The notes under the pieces were generated by a model. It was not told where the DNA came from. It was given only the letters and a program-made list of their open reading frames with translations, and did no database searches. Below are positions 34,001-47,332 of a stretch of 64,000 bases of DNA, in pieces. The translations under genes were made by a program, and so were the position numbers. This DNA is from Elmis aenea. Its lineage: Eukaryota; Arthropoda; Insecta; Coleoptera; Elmidae. The stretch lies in NCBI GenBank assembly GCA_947652605.1, contig CANTFG010000085.1, positions 1 to 64,000 on the forward strand, written 5' to 3'. The stretch's first letter is position 1, and each line of letters starts with the position of its first letter.

Positions 34001-37000
34001 CCCTAAATACGATTTTTAATTTTTCGCGAAAAATGGGAAAAGTACAAAGGCTATAAGTCTGCACTTTTTTCGACAAAAAAATCAATTTTTAAAAACTACA
34101 GCAAATGGCTTCAAACTTCTTATACACGTTAGTTATGAGCGAATTAAGGATTATTAGCCCCTAAATACGATTTTTAATTTTTCGTGAAAAATGGGAAAAG
34201 TACAAAGGCTATAGTCTGCACTTTTTTCGACAAAAAAATCGATTTTTTTAAAACTATAGCAAATGGCTTCAAACTTCTTAAACACGTTAGTTACGAGCAA
34301 GTTAAGAATTATTAGCCCCTAAATACGATTTTTAATTTTTCGCGAAAAATGGGAAAAGTACAAAGGCTATAGTCTTTGCACTTTTTTCGACAAAAAAATC
34401 GATTTTCTTAAAACTACAGCAAATGGCTTCAAACTTCTTAAACACGTTAGTTACGAGCAAGTTAAGGATTATTAGCCCCTAAATACGATTTTTAATTTTT
34501 CGCGAAAAATGGGAAAAGTACAAAGGCTATATATAGTCTTTGCACTTTTTTCGACAAAAAAATCGATTTTCTTAAAACTACAGCAAATGGCTTTAAACTT
34601 CTTATACACATTAGTTATGAGTGAATTAAGGATTATTAGCCCCTAAATACGATTTTTAATTTTTCGCGAAAAATGGGAAAAGTACAAAGGCTATAGTCTT
34701 TGCACTTTTTTCGACAAAAAAATCGATTTTCTTAAAACTACAGCAAATGGCTTCAAACTTCTTATACACGTTAGTTATGAGCGAATTAAGGATTATTAGC
34801 CCTTAAATACGATTTTTAATTTTTCGTAAAAAATGGGAAAAGTACAAAGGCTATAGTCTTTACACTTTTTTCGACAAAAAAATCGATTTTCTTAAAACTA
34901 TAGCAAATGGCTTCAAACTTCTTAAACACGTTAGTTACGAGCAAGTTAAGGATTATTAGCCCCTAAATACGATTTTTAATTTTTCGCGAAAAATGGGAAA
35001 AGTACAAAGGCTATAGTCTGCACTTTTTTCGACAAAAAAATCGATTTTCTTAAAACTACAGCAAATGGCTTCAAACTTCTTATACACGTTAGTTATGAGC
35101 GAATTAAGGATTATTAGCCCCTAAATACGATTTTTAATTTTTCGTGAAAAATGGGAAAAGTACAAAGGCTAAGTCTTTGCACTTTTTTCGACAAAAAAAT
35201 CGATTTTCTTAAAACTATAGCAAATCGCTTCAAACTTCTTAAACACGTTAGTTACGAGCAAGTTAAGGATTATTAGCCCCTAAATACGATTTTTAATTTT
35301 TCGCGAAAAATGGGAAAAGTACAAAGGCTATAGTCTTTGCACTTTTTTCGACAAAAAAATCGATTTTCTTAAAACTACAGCAAATGGCTTCAAACTTCTT
35401 ATACACGTTAGTTATGAGCGAATTAAGGATTATTAGCCCCTAAATACGATTTTTAATTTTTCGCGAAAAATGGGAAAAGTACAAAGGCTATATAGTCTTT
35501 GCACTTTTTTCGACAAAAAAATCGATTTCCTTAAAACTACAGCAAATGGCTTCAAACTTCTTAAACACGTTAGTTATGAGCAATTTAAGGATTATTAGCC
35601 CCTAAATACGATTTTTAATTTTTCGCGAAAAATGGGAAAAGTACAAAGGCTATATAGTCTTTGCACTTTTTTCGACAAAAAAATCGATTTTCTTAAAACT
35701 ACAGCAAATGGCTTCAAACTTCTTATACAAGTTAGTTATGAGCGAATTAAGGATTATTAGCCCCTAAATACGATTTTTAATTTTTCGCGAAAAATGGGAA
35801 AAGTACAAAGGCTATAAGTCTGCACTTTTTTCGACAAAAAAATCAATTTTTAAAAACTACAGCAAATGGCTTCAAACTTCTTATACACGTTAGTTATGAG
35901 CGAATTAAGGATTATTAGCCCCTAAATACGATTTTTAATTTTTCGTGAAAAATGGGAAAAGTACAAAGGCTATATAGTCTTTGCACTTTTTTCGGCAAAA
36001 AAATCGATTTTTTTAAAACTATAGCAAATGGCTTCAAACTTCTTAAACACGTTAGTTACGAGCAAGTTAAGGATTATTAGCCCCTAAATACGATTTTTAA
36101 TTTTTTGCGAAAAATGGGAAAAGTACAAAGGCTATAGTCTTTGCACTTTTTTCGACAAAAAAATCGATTTTCTTAAAACTACAGCAAATGGCTTCAAACT
36201 TCTTATACAAGTTAGTTATGAGCGAATTAAGGATTATTAGCCCCTAAATACGATTTTTAATTTTTCGCGAAAAATGGGAAAAGTACAAAGGCTATAGTCT
36301 GCACTTTTTTCGACAAAAAAATCGATTTTCTTAAAACTACAGCAAATGGCTTCAAACTTCTTATACACGTTAGTTATGAGCGAATTAAGGATTATTAGCC
36401 CCTAAATACGATTTTTAATTTTTCGTGAAAAATGGGAAAAGTACAAAGGCTATATATAGTCTTTGCACTTTTTTCGACAAAAAAATCGATTTTTTTAAAA
36501 CTATAGCAAATGGCTTCAAACTTCTTATACACGTTAGTTATGAGCGAATTAAGGATTATTAGCCCCTAAATACGATTTTTAATTTTTCGCGAAAAATGGG
36601 AAAAGTACAAAGGCTATAGTCTTTGCACTTTTTTCGACAAAAAAATCGATTTTCTTAAAACTATAGCAAATGGCTTCAAACTTCTTAAACACGTTAGTTA
36701 CGAGCAAGTTAAGGATTATTAGCCCCTAAATACGATTTTTAATTTTTCGCGAAAAATGGGAAAAGTACAAAGGCTATAGTCTTTGCACTTTTTTCGACAA
36801 AAAAATCGATTTTCTTAAAACTACAGCAAATGGCTTCAAACTTCTTAAACACGTTAGTTATGAGCAATTTAAAGATTATTAGCCCCTAAATACGATTTTT
36901 AATTTTTCGTGAAAAATGGGAAAAGTACAAAGGCTATAGTCTTTGCACTTTTTTCGACAAAAAAATCGATTTTCTTAAAACTATAGCAAATGGCTTCAAA

Positions 37001-40000
37001 CTTCTTAAACACGTTAGTTACGAGCAAGTTAAGGATTATTAGCCCCTAAATACGATTTTTAATTTTTCGCGAAAAATGGGAAAAGTACAAAGGCTATAGT
37101 CTTTGCACTTTTTTCGACAAAAAAATCGATTTTCTTAAAACTACAGCAAATGGCTTCAAACTTCTTATACAAGTTAGTTATGAGCGAATTAAGGATTATT
37201 AGCCCCTAAATACGATTTTTAATTTTTCGCGAAAAATGGGAAAAGTACAAAGGCTATAGTCTTTGCACTTTTTTCGACAAAAAAATCGATTTTCTTAAAA
37301 CTACAGCAAATGGCTTCAAACTTCTTATACACGTTAGTTACGAGCAAGGTAAGGATTATTAGCCCCTAAATACGATTTTTAATTTTTCGCGAAAAATGGG
37401 AAAAGTACAAAGGCTATAGTCTGCACTTTTTTCGACAAAAAAATCGATTTTCTTAAAACTACAGCAAATGGCTTCAAACTTCTTATACACGTTAGTTATG
37501 AGCGAATTAAGGATTATTAGCCCCTAAATACGATTTTTAATTTTTCGTGAAAAATGGGAAAAGTACAAAGGCTATAGTCTGCACTTTTTTCGACAAAAAA
37601 ATCGATTTTCTTAAAACTATAGCAAATGGCTTCAAACTTCTTAAACACGTTAGTTACGAGCAAGTTAAGGATTATTAGCCCCTAAATACGATTTTTAATT
37701 TTTCGCGAAAAATGGGAAAAGTACAAAGGCTATAGTCTTTGCACTTTTTTCGACAAAAAAATCGATTTTCTTAAAACTACAGCAAATGGCTTCAAACTTC
37801 TTATACACGTTAGTTACGAGCAAGTTAAGGATTATTAGCCCCTAAATACGATTTTTAATTTTTCGTGAAAAATGGGAAAAGTACAAAGGCTTATAGTCTT
37901 TGCACTTTTTTCGACAAAAAAATCGATTTTCTTAAAACTACAGCAAATGGCTTCAAACTTCTTAAACACGTTAGTTATGAGCAATTTAAGGATTATTAGC
38001 CCCTAAATACGATTTTTAATTTTTCGCGAAAAATGGGAAAAGTACAAAGGCTATAGTCTTTGCACTTTTTTCGACAAAAAAATCGATTTTCTTAAAACTA
38101 CAGCAAATGGCTTCAAACTTCTTATACACGTTAGTTATGAGCGAATTAAGGATTATTAGCCCCTAAATACGATTTTTAATTTTTCGCGAAAAATGGGAAA
38201 AGTACAAAGGCTATATAGTCTTTGCACTTTTTTCGACAAAAAAATCGATTTCCTTAAAACTACAGCAAATGGCTTCAAACTTCTTAAACACGTTAGTTAT
38301 GAGCAATTTAAGGATTATTAGCCCCTAAATACGATTTTTAATTTTTCGCGAAAAATGGGAAAAGTACAAAGGCTATATAGTCTTTGCACTTTTTTCGACA
38401 AAAAAATCGATTTTCTTAAAACTACAGCAAATGGCTTCAAACTTCTTATACAAGTTAGTTATGAGCGAATTAAGGATTATTAGCCCCTAAATACGATTTT
38501 TAATTTTTCGCGAAAAATGGGAAAAGTACAAAGGCTATAAGTCTGCACTTTTTTCGACAAAAAAATCAATTTTTAAAAACTACAGCAAATGGCTTCAAAC
38601 TTCTTATACACGTTAGTTATGAGCGAATTAAGGATTATTAGCCCCTAAATACGATTTTTAATTTTTCGTGAAAAATGGGAAAAGTACAAAGGCTATATAG
38701 TCTTTGCACTTTTTTCGGCAAAAAAATCGATTTTTTTAAAACTATAGCAAATGGCTTCAAACTTCTTAAACACGTTAGTTACGAGCAAGTTAAGGATTAT
38801 TAGCCCCTAAATACGATTTTTAATTTTTTGCGAAAAATGGGAAAAGTACAAAGGCTATAGTCTTTGCACTTTTTTCGACAAAAAAATCGATTTTCTTAAA
38901 ACTACAGCAAATGGCTTCAAACTTCTTATACAAGTTAGTTATGAGCGAATTAAGGATTATTAGCCCCTAAATACGATTTTTAATTTTTCGCGAAAAATGG
39001 GAAAAGTACAAAGGCTATAGTCTGCACTTTTTTCGACAAAAAAATCGATTTTCTTAAAACTACAGCAAATGGCTTCAAACTTCTTATACACGTTAGTTAT
39101 GAGCGAATTAAGGATTATTAGCCCCTAAATACGATTTTTAATTTTTCGTGAAAAATGGGAAAAGTACAAAGGCTATATATAGTCTTTGCACTTTTTTCGA
39201 CAAAAAAATCGATTTTTTTAAAACTATAGCAAATGGCTTCAAACTTCTTATACACGTTAGTTATGAGCGAATTAAGGATTATTAGCCCCTAAATACGATT
39301 TTTAATTTTTCGCGAAAAATGGGAAAAGTACAAAGGCTATAGTCTTTGCACTTTTTTCGACAAAAAAATCGATTTTCTTAAAACTATAGCAAATGGCTTC
39401 AAACTTCTTAAACACGTTAGTTACGAGCAAGTTAAGGATTATTAGCCCCTAAATACGATTTTTAATTTTTCGCGAAAAATGGGAAAAGTACAAAGGCTAT
39501 AGTCTTTGCACTTTTTTCGACAAAAAAATCGATTTTCTTAAAACTACAGCAAATGGCTTCAAACTTCTTAAACACGTTAGTTATGAGCAATTTAAAGATT
39601 ATTAGCCCCTAAATACGATTTTTAATTTTTCGTGAAAAATGGGAAAAGTACAAAGGCTATAGTCTTTGCACTTTTTTCGACAAAAAAATCGATTTTCTTA
39701 AAACTATAGCAAATGGCTTCAAACTTCTTAAACACGTTAGTTACGAGCAAGTTAAGGATTATTAGCCCCTAAATACGATTTTTAATTTTTCGCGAAAAAT
39801 GGGAAAAGTACAAAGGCTATAGTCTTTGCACTTTTTTCGACAAAAAAATCGATTTTCTTAAAACTACAGCAAATGGCTTCAAACTTCTTATACAAGTTAG
39901 TTATGAGCGAATTAAGGATTATTAGCCCCTAAATACGATTTTTAATTTTTCGCGAAAAATGGGAAAAGTACAAAGGCTATAGTCTTTGCACTTTTTTCGA

Positions 40001-40824
40001 CAAAAAAATCGATTTTCTTAAAACTACAGCAAATGGCTTCAAACTTCTTATACACGTTAGTTACGAGCAAGGTAAGGATTATTAGCCCCTAAATACGATT
40101 TTTAATTTTTCGCGAAAAATGGGAAAAGTACAAAGGCTATAGTCTGCACTTTTTTCGACAAAAAAATCGATTTTCTTAAAACTACAGCAAATGGCTTCAA
40201 ACTTCTTATACACGTTAGTTATGAGCGAATTAAGGATTATTAGCCCCTAAATACGATTTTTAATTTTTCGTGAAAAATGGGAAAAGTACAAAGGCTATAG
40301 TCTGCACTTTTTTCGACAAAAAAATCGATTTTCTTAAAACTATAGCAAATGGCTTCAAACTTCTTAAACACGTTAGTTACGAGCAAGTTAAGGATTATTA
40401 GCCCCTAAATACGATTTTTAATTTTTCGCGAAAAATGGGAAAAGTACAAAGGCTATAGTCTTTGCACTTTTTTCGACAAAAAAATCGATTTTCTTAAAAC
40501 TACAGCAAATGGCTTCAAACTTCTTATACACGTTAGTTACGAGCAAGTTAAGGATTATTAGCCCCTAAATACGATTTTTAATTTTTCGTGAAAAATGGGA
40601 AAAGTACAAAGGCTTATAGTCTTTGCACTTTTTTCGACAAAAAAATCGATTTTCTTAAAACTACAGCAAATGGCTTCAAACTTCTTAAACACGTTAGTTA
40701 TGAGCAATTTAAGGATTATTAGCCCCTAAATACGATTTTTAATTTTTCGCGAAAAATGGGAAAAGTACAAAGGCTATAGTCTTTGCACTTTTTTCGACAA
40801 AAAAATCGATTTTCTTAAAACTAC
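31063..40824 (+). repeat. 160-bp satellite array 2 (about 61 monomers)
   Basis: The first 7,038 bp (31063-38100) correspond to array 1 shifted by 14,597 bp. The remaining 2,723 bp repeat the preceding 2,723 bp. Starts at AGCAAATGG and ends in CTAC like the other arrays. Confidence 0.97.
35378..40823 (+). repeat. 2,723-bp (17-monomer) tandem duplication within array 2
   Basis: 35378-38100 and 38101-40823 are direct copies. The rare variant TTTTTTCGGCAAAA occurs once in array 1 but twice here, with TTCGGCA at 35991 and 38714, which is 2,723 bp apart. The cassette 2 to 3 displacement rises from 14,597 to 17,320 bp across this array, a difference of exactly 2,723. Confidence 0.93.
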
Positions 40825-41086
40825 CCTCGGACCCTCTGACCCTCTGACCCTCTGACCCTCTGACCCTCTGACCCTCGGACCCTCGGACCCTCGGACCCTC
40901 GGACCCTCGGACCCTCGGACCCTCGGACCCTCGGACCCTCGGACCCTCGGACCCTCGGACCCTCGGACCCTCGGACCCTCGGACCCTCGGACCCTCGGAC
41001 CCTCGGACCCTCGGACCCTCGGACCCCCGGACCCCCGGACTCTCGGACTCTCGGACTCTCGGACTCTCGGACTCTTGGACCCTCGG
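40825..41086. repeat. 8-bp minisatellite (cassette 3)
   Basis: Same length and variant order as 23505-23766. Confidence 0.95.
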
Positions 41087-41988
41087 TACAGGCACATTCT
41101 GCATTTTTAACGTTATTGCAACGGAGATTCTTGTGTCTGCACTCGACCGTCATTGCAACGGAGAATGTGTTAGTATTTTTGCCCTACCGGCGAATCGTCG
41201 TGATCGGCCCGAGGGATACGCGATCGTTGGATCCGACTGCGAACCGCAAAAACATTTATTCGGATGATGAAGCCCGAGCGACTTCCGTACTTTTACCGTC
41301 ATTGCAACAAAGATTCATGTGCTTGCACTCGACCGTCATTGCAACGGAGAATGTGTCTAATTTTGCCCGTCATAGCAACGGAGAATGTGGCTGTAGATTT
41401 GACCGTCAATGCAACGGAGAATGGGCCTGCACGTTTACCGGTATTGCAACGGAGATTCTTGTGTCTGCACTCGACCGTCATTGCAACGGAGAATGTGTTA
41501 GTATTTTTGCCCTACCGGCGAATCGTCGTGATCGGCCCGAGGGATACGCGATCGTTGGATCCGACTGCGAACCGCAAAAACATTTATTCGGATGATGAAG
41601 CCCGAGCGACTTCCGTACTTTTACCGTCATTGCAACAAAGATTCATGTGCTTGCACTCGACCGTCATTGCAACGGAGAATGTGTCTAATTTTGCCCGTCA
41701 TAGCAACGGAGAATGTGGCTGTAGATTTGACCGTCAATGCAACGGAGAATGGGCCTGCACGTTTACCGGTATTGCAACGGAGATTCTTGTGTCTGCATTC
41801 GACCGCCATAGCAACGGAGAATGTGCCTGTACCTTTGACCGTCATTGCAACGGAGAATTGGTCTGCATTTTTAACGTTATTGCAACGGAGATTCTTGTGT
41901 CTGCACTCGACCGTCATTGCAACGGAGAATGTGTTAGTATTTTTGCCCGTCATTGCGACCGAGAATGTGCTTGTACCTTTGACCGTCC
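41087..41988. repeat. 36-bp hairpin minisatellite (cassette 3)
   Basis: Copy of 23767-24668, including the 328-bp duplication. Confidence 0.85.
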
Positions 41989-42939
41989 TGTGGTATATGA
42001 AAGTAGTGGTTGTCAAGCCCGGAGGCTGAAACTGAAGCCCGAAGGCTGATTAACCCTAAGGTTGTTTTTAGAGCAGCGCACAGTGCCTAATACTCGGTCA
42101 ATAAATTACCCGCAGGTATTATATATTGGCGTCACTAAAGCGACGGAGTGTATAGGAGCTGAACTCCTGTGGTATGTAAAGGTATATCAAGCCCGAAGGC
42201 TGAAATTTATGCCCGAAGGCTGTTAACCCGGAGGTTACTTAAGGTATCGGGGTCTCGCCTCGCGACAAGACGAATCCCCGAGCTAAGGGCTGTGTCTCAA
42301 CAGATGCAGCGTGGAAACTGCACTACCGAGTTCCACACCCTGCCAGAACGTAAGTCAGTAGTATTGGCGTCACTAATTATATGACGAAGCAATTGGCTAC
42401 CTTATGCTGGAGCAAGCTCCTGTGGTATATGAAAGTAGTGGTTGTCAAGCCCGGAGGCTGAAATTGAAGCCCGAAGGCTGATTAACCCTAAGGTTGTTTT
42501 TAGAGCAACGCACAGTGCCTAATACTCAGACAATAAATTACCCGCAGGTATTATATATTGGCGTCGCTAAAGCGACGGAGTGTATAGGAGCTGAACTCCT
42601 GTGGTATGTAAAGGTATATCAAGCCCGAAGGCTGTTAACCCGGAGGTTACTTAAGGTATCGGGGTCTCGCCTCGCGACAAGACGAATCCCCGAGCTAAGG
42701 GCTGTATCAACAGATGCAGCGTGGAAACTGCACTACCGAGTTCCACACCCTGCCAGAACGTAAGTCAGTAGTATTGGCGTCACTAATTATATGACGAAGC
42801 AATTGGCTACCTTATGCTGGAGCAAGCTCCTGTGGTATATGAAAGTAGTGGTTGTCAAGCCCGGAGGCTGAAACTGAAGCCCGAAGGCTGATTAACCCTA
42901 AGGTTGTTTTTAGAGCAACGCACAGTGCCTAATATTCGG
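41989..42939. repeat. Hairpin-chain module with an extra 412-bp unit (cassette 3)
   Basis: The CTGTGGTATATGAAAG anchor appears three times (about 41988, 42420, 42832) instead of twice. The first interval (432 bp) is cassette-2-like, with GAAATTTATGCCCGAAGGCTG. The second (412 bp) lacks that 20-bp piece and has CTGTATCAACAG, like cassette 4. In the second unit the first hairpin is a perfect 7-bp stem, CGTCGCT-AA-AGCGACG (42562-42577). Confidence 0.8.
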
Positions 42940-43357
42940 ATGATGTAGCCCGCATTTTGGGGGCCGTCAAGTCGAAACTTGGCGGACACCCGCGGGCACG
43001 TTGTGGTGTTAACAAAAATTGTCGTATGCTTTCGGATACGCCAAGGAGAGACTGGACTCCGCCGAACGATCGGGAATTTTCGTCGCCTCGCAATATGCGA
43101 AACACGCACTTATTCCGCTGTGACGCGGGAAAAATCCGTAATCGAAACGGAGACGGTCGCTCCAGGTACCGCGGTACTATAGACAACTTTACGGCCTAAC
43201 ATGCGCTCAGTCGTCCGCGGACGACGAACGAATTTTTCGCCGGGTCGCCGCGGTGAGGTGTTCATGTGTCTACATCTACCGCCGAACCGTCGTGATCGGC
43301 CCGAGGGATACGCGATCGTTGGATCCGACTGCGAACCGCAAAAACATTTATTCGGAT
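42940..43357. repeat. GC-rich palindrome module (cassette 3)
   Basis: As 10611-11019 but 9 bp longer (GAGAGACTG inserted near 43047). It has cassette-4-type variants: CGCGGGCACG, GTGTCTACATC and CGTTGGATCC. The palindrome is at 43210-43225. Confidence 0.8.
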
Positions 43358-45296
43358 GATGAAGCCCGAGCGACTTCCGTACTTTTACCGTCATTGCAAC
43401 GGAGATTCATGTGCTTGCACTCGACCGTCATTGCAACGGAGAATGTGTTAGTGGTATTCATGTGTCCGCACCTACCGGCAATCCGTCGTGATCGGCCCAA
43501 GGGATACGCGATCGTTGGATCCGACTGCAAACCGCAAAAACATTTATTCGGATGATGACGCCCGAGCGACCTCGGTATTTTAAAGGAACTTTTTCGGACG
43601 GCCGTGGATGATTACCAAAGAGTTCTCAAATTTTGCTTCTTAGACGTAGTCGGATGCGCTCTATTCTTTTAGCTACATGTCGAACACCGGATAAAAATTT
43701 TCTCACCGCAATTAACGGAGTTATGAATATTTTTGTAGACCGAGATGTTTTTATCGCCGGGTCGCCGAGACGTTGTGGTATTCATGTGTCCGCACCTACC
43801 GGCGATTCGTCGTGATCGGCCCGAGGGATACGCGATCGTTGGATCCGACTGCGAACCGCAAAAACATTTATTCGGATGATGAAGCCCGAGCGACTTCCGT
43901 ACTTTTACCGTCATTGCAACGGAGATTCATGTGCTTGCACTCGACCGTCATTGCAACGGAGAATGTGTTAGTGGTATTCATGTGTCCGCACCTACCGGCA
44001 ATCCGTCGTGATCGGCCCGAGGGATACGCGATCGTTGGATCCGACTGCAAACCGCAAAAACATTTATTCGGATGATGACGCCCGAGCGACCTCGGTATTT
44101 TAAAGGAACTTTTTCGGACGGCCGTGGATGATTACCAAAGAGTTCTCAAATTTTGCTTCTTAGACGTAGTCGGATGCGCTATTCTTTTAGCTACATGTCG
44201 AACACCGGATAAAAATTTTCTCACCGCAATTAACGGAGTTATGAATATTTTTGTAGACCGAGATGTTTTTATCGCCGGGTCGCCGAGACGTTGTGGTATT
44301 CATGTGTCCGCACCTACCGGCGATTCGTCGTGATCGGCCCGAGGGATACGCGATCGTTGGATCCGACTGCGAACCGCAAAAACATTTATTCGGATGATGA
44401 CGCCCGAGCGACCTCGGTATTTTAAAGGAACTTTTTCGGACGGCCGTGGATGATTACCAAAGAGTTCTCAAATTTTGCTTCTTAGACGTAGTCGAATGCG
44501 CTATTCTTTTAGCTACATGTCGAACACCAGATAAAAATTTTCTCACCGCAATTAACGGAGTTATGAATATTTTTGTAGACCGAGATGTTTTTATCGCCGG
44601 GTCGCCGAGACGTTGTGGTATTCATGTGTCCGCACCTACCGGCGATTCGTCGTGATCGGTCCGAGGAATACGCGATCGTTGGATCCGACTGCGAACCGCA
44701 AAAACATTTATTCGGATGATGACGCCCGAGCGACCTCGGTATTTTAAAGGAACTTTTTCGGACGGCCGTGGATGATTACCAAAAAGTTCTCAAATTTTGC
44801 TTCTTAGACGTAGTCGGATGCGCTATTCTTTTAGCTACATGTCGAACACCGGATAAAAATTTTCTCACCGCAATTAACGGAGTTATGAATATTTTTGTAG
44901 ACCGAGATGTTTTTATCGCCGGGCCGCCGAGACGTTGTGGTATTCATGTGTCCGCACCTACCGGCGATTCGTCGTGATCGGCCCGAGGGATACGCGATCG
45001 TTGGATCCGACTGCGAACCGCAAAAACATTTATTCGGATGATGAAGCCCGAGCGACTTCCGTACTTTTACCGTCATTGCAACGGAGATTCATGTGCTTGC
45101 ACTCGACCGTCATTGCAACGGAGAATGTGTTAGTGGTATTCATGTGTCCGCACCTACCGGCAATTCGTCGTGATCGGCCCAAGGGATACGCGATCGTTGG
45201 ATCCGACTGCAAACCGCAAAAACATTTATTCGGATGATGACGCCCGAGCGACCTCGGTATTTTAAAGGAACTTTTTCGGACGGCCGTGGTAGATTA
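43358..45296. repeat. 322/196-bp X-Y array, short form (cassette 3)
   Basis: Order: Y 43358, X 43554, Y 43878, X 44074, X 44396, X 44718, Y 45040, truncated X 45236. There is one 1,162-bp block rather than two. The first X is 324 bp because of a CT insertion (GCGCTCTATTC near 43660) that shifts the frame. The X at 44396 has GTCGAATGC where cassettes 1-2 have a TGA copy. Confidence 0.95.
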
Positions 45297-47332
45297 CCTT
45301 CATCTCCTTCATCTCCTCCTTAATCTCCTCCATCATCTCCTCCTTCATCTCCTCCTTCATCTCCTCCTTCATCTGCTCCTTCATCTGCTCCTTCATCTGC
45401 TCCTTCATCTGCTCCTTCATATCCTCCTTCATCTACTTCATCTCCTCCTTCATCTCCTCCTTCATCTCCTCCTTCATCTCCTCCTTCATCGCCTCCTTCA
45501 TCTCCTCCTTCATCTCCTTCTTCATCTCCTCCTTCATCTCCTCCTTCATCTCCTGCTTCATCTCCTCCTTCATCTCCTCCTTCATCTCCTCCTTCATCTC
45601 CTCCTTCATCTCCTCCTTCACCTCCTCCTTCATCTCCTACTTCATCTCCTCCTTCATCTCCTCCTTCATCTCCTCCTTCATCTCCATCTCCTCCTTCATC
45701 TGCTCCTTCATCTCCTCCTTCATCTCCTCCTTCATCTCCTCCTTAATCTCCTCCTTCATCTCCTCCTTCATCTCCTCCTTCATCTTCTCCTTCATCTCCT
45801 CCGTCATCTCCTCCATCATCTCCTCCTTCATCTTCTCCTTCATCTCCTCCTTCATCTCCTCCTTCATCTCTCCCTTCATCTCCTCCTTCATCTCCTCCTT
45901 CATCTCCTCCTTCATCTCCTCCTTCATCTCCTCCTTCATCTCCTCCTTCATCTCCTCCTTCATCTCCTCCTTAATCTCCTCCTTCATCTCCTCCTTCATC
46001 TCCTCCTTAATCTCCTCCTTCATCTCCTCCTTAATCTCCTCCTTCATCTCCTCCTTCATCTCCTCCTTCATCTCTTCCTTCATCTCCTCCTTCATCTCCT
46101 TCATCTCCTGCTTCTTCTCCTGCTTTATCTCCTGCTTCATCTCCTGCTTTATCTCCTGCTTCATCTCCTCCTTCATCTCCTCCTTCATCTCCTCCTTCAT
46201 CTCCTCCATCTCCTCCTTTATCTCTTCCTTCATCTCCTCCTTCATCTCCTCCTTCATCTCCTCCATCTCCTTCATCTCCTCCTTCATCTCCTCCTTCATC
46301 TCCTCCTTGATCTCCTCCTTGATCTCCTCCTTGATCTCCTCCTTCATCTCCTCCTTCATCTCCTCCTTCATCTCCTACTTCATCTCCTACTTCATCTCCT
46401 CCTTCATCTCCTCCTTCATCTCCTTCATCTCCTCCGTCATCTCCTCCTTCATCTCCTCCTTCATCTCCTTCATCTCCCCCTTATTCTCCTCCTTCATCTC
46501 CTCCTTTATCTCCTCCTTCATCTCCTCCATCTCCTCCATCTCCTCCTTGATCTCCTCCTTCATCTCCTCCTTCATCTCTTCCTTCATCTCCTCCTTGATC
46601 ATCTCCTTCATCTCCTCCTTCATCTCCTCCTTCATCTCCTCCTTCATCTCCTCCTTCATCTTCTCCTTCATCTCCTCCTTTATCTCTTCGTTCATCTCCT
46701 CCTTCATCTCCTGCTTCTTCTCTTGCTTTATCTCCTGCTTCATCTCCTACTTTATCTCCTGCTTCATCTCCTCCTTCATCTCCTCCTTCATCTCCTCCTT
46801 TATTTCCTCTTTCATCTCCTCCTTCATCTCCTCCTTCATCTCCTCCTTCATCTCCTCCTTCATCTCCTCCTTCATCTCCTCCTTCATCTCCTCCTTCATC
46901 TCCTCCTTCATCTCCTCCTTCATCTCCTCCTTTATCTCTTCGTTCATCTCCTCCTTCATCTCCTGCTTCTTCTCCTGCTTTATCTCCTGCTTTATCTCCT
47001 GCTTCATCTCCTGCTTTATCTCCTGCTTTATCTCCTCTTTTATCTCCTCCTTCATCTCCTCTTTCATCTCCTCCTTCATCTCCTCCTTCATCTCCTCCTT
47101 CATCTCCTTCTTCATCTCCTCCTTCATCTCCTCCTTCATCTCCTCCTTCATGTCCTCCTTTATCTCCTCCTTCATCTTCTCCTTCATCTCCTTCTTCATC
47201 TACTCCTTCATCTCCTCCTTCATCTCCTCCTTCATCTCCTCCTTCATTTCCTTCATCTCCTCCTTCGTCTTTTCCTTCTTCTTCTCCTTCATCTCCTCCT
47301 TCATCTCGACCTTCTTCTTCATCTCCTTCTAC
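45297..47332. repeat. Homopyrimidine minisatellite tract 3
   Basis: 2,036 bp, same unit type, with a different internal order from tracts 1-2 and extra CTCCTTAAT units. Preceded by GTGGTAGATTACC and ended by the shared TCTCGACC...CTTCTAC junction. Confidence 0.95.
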
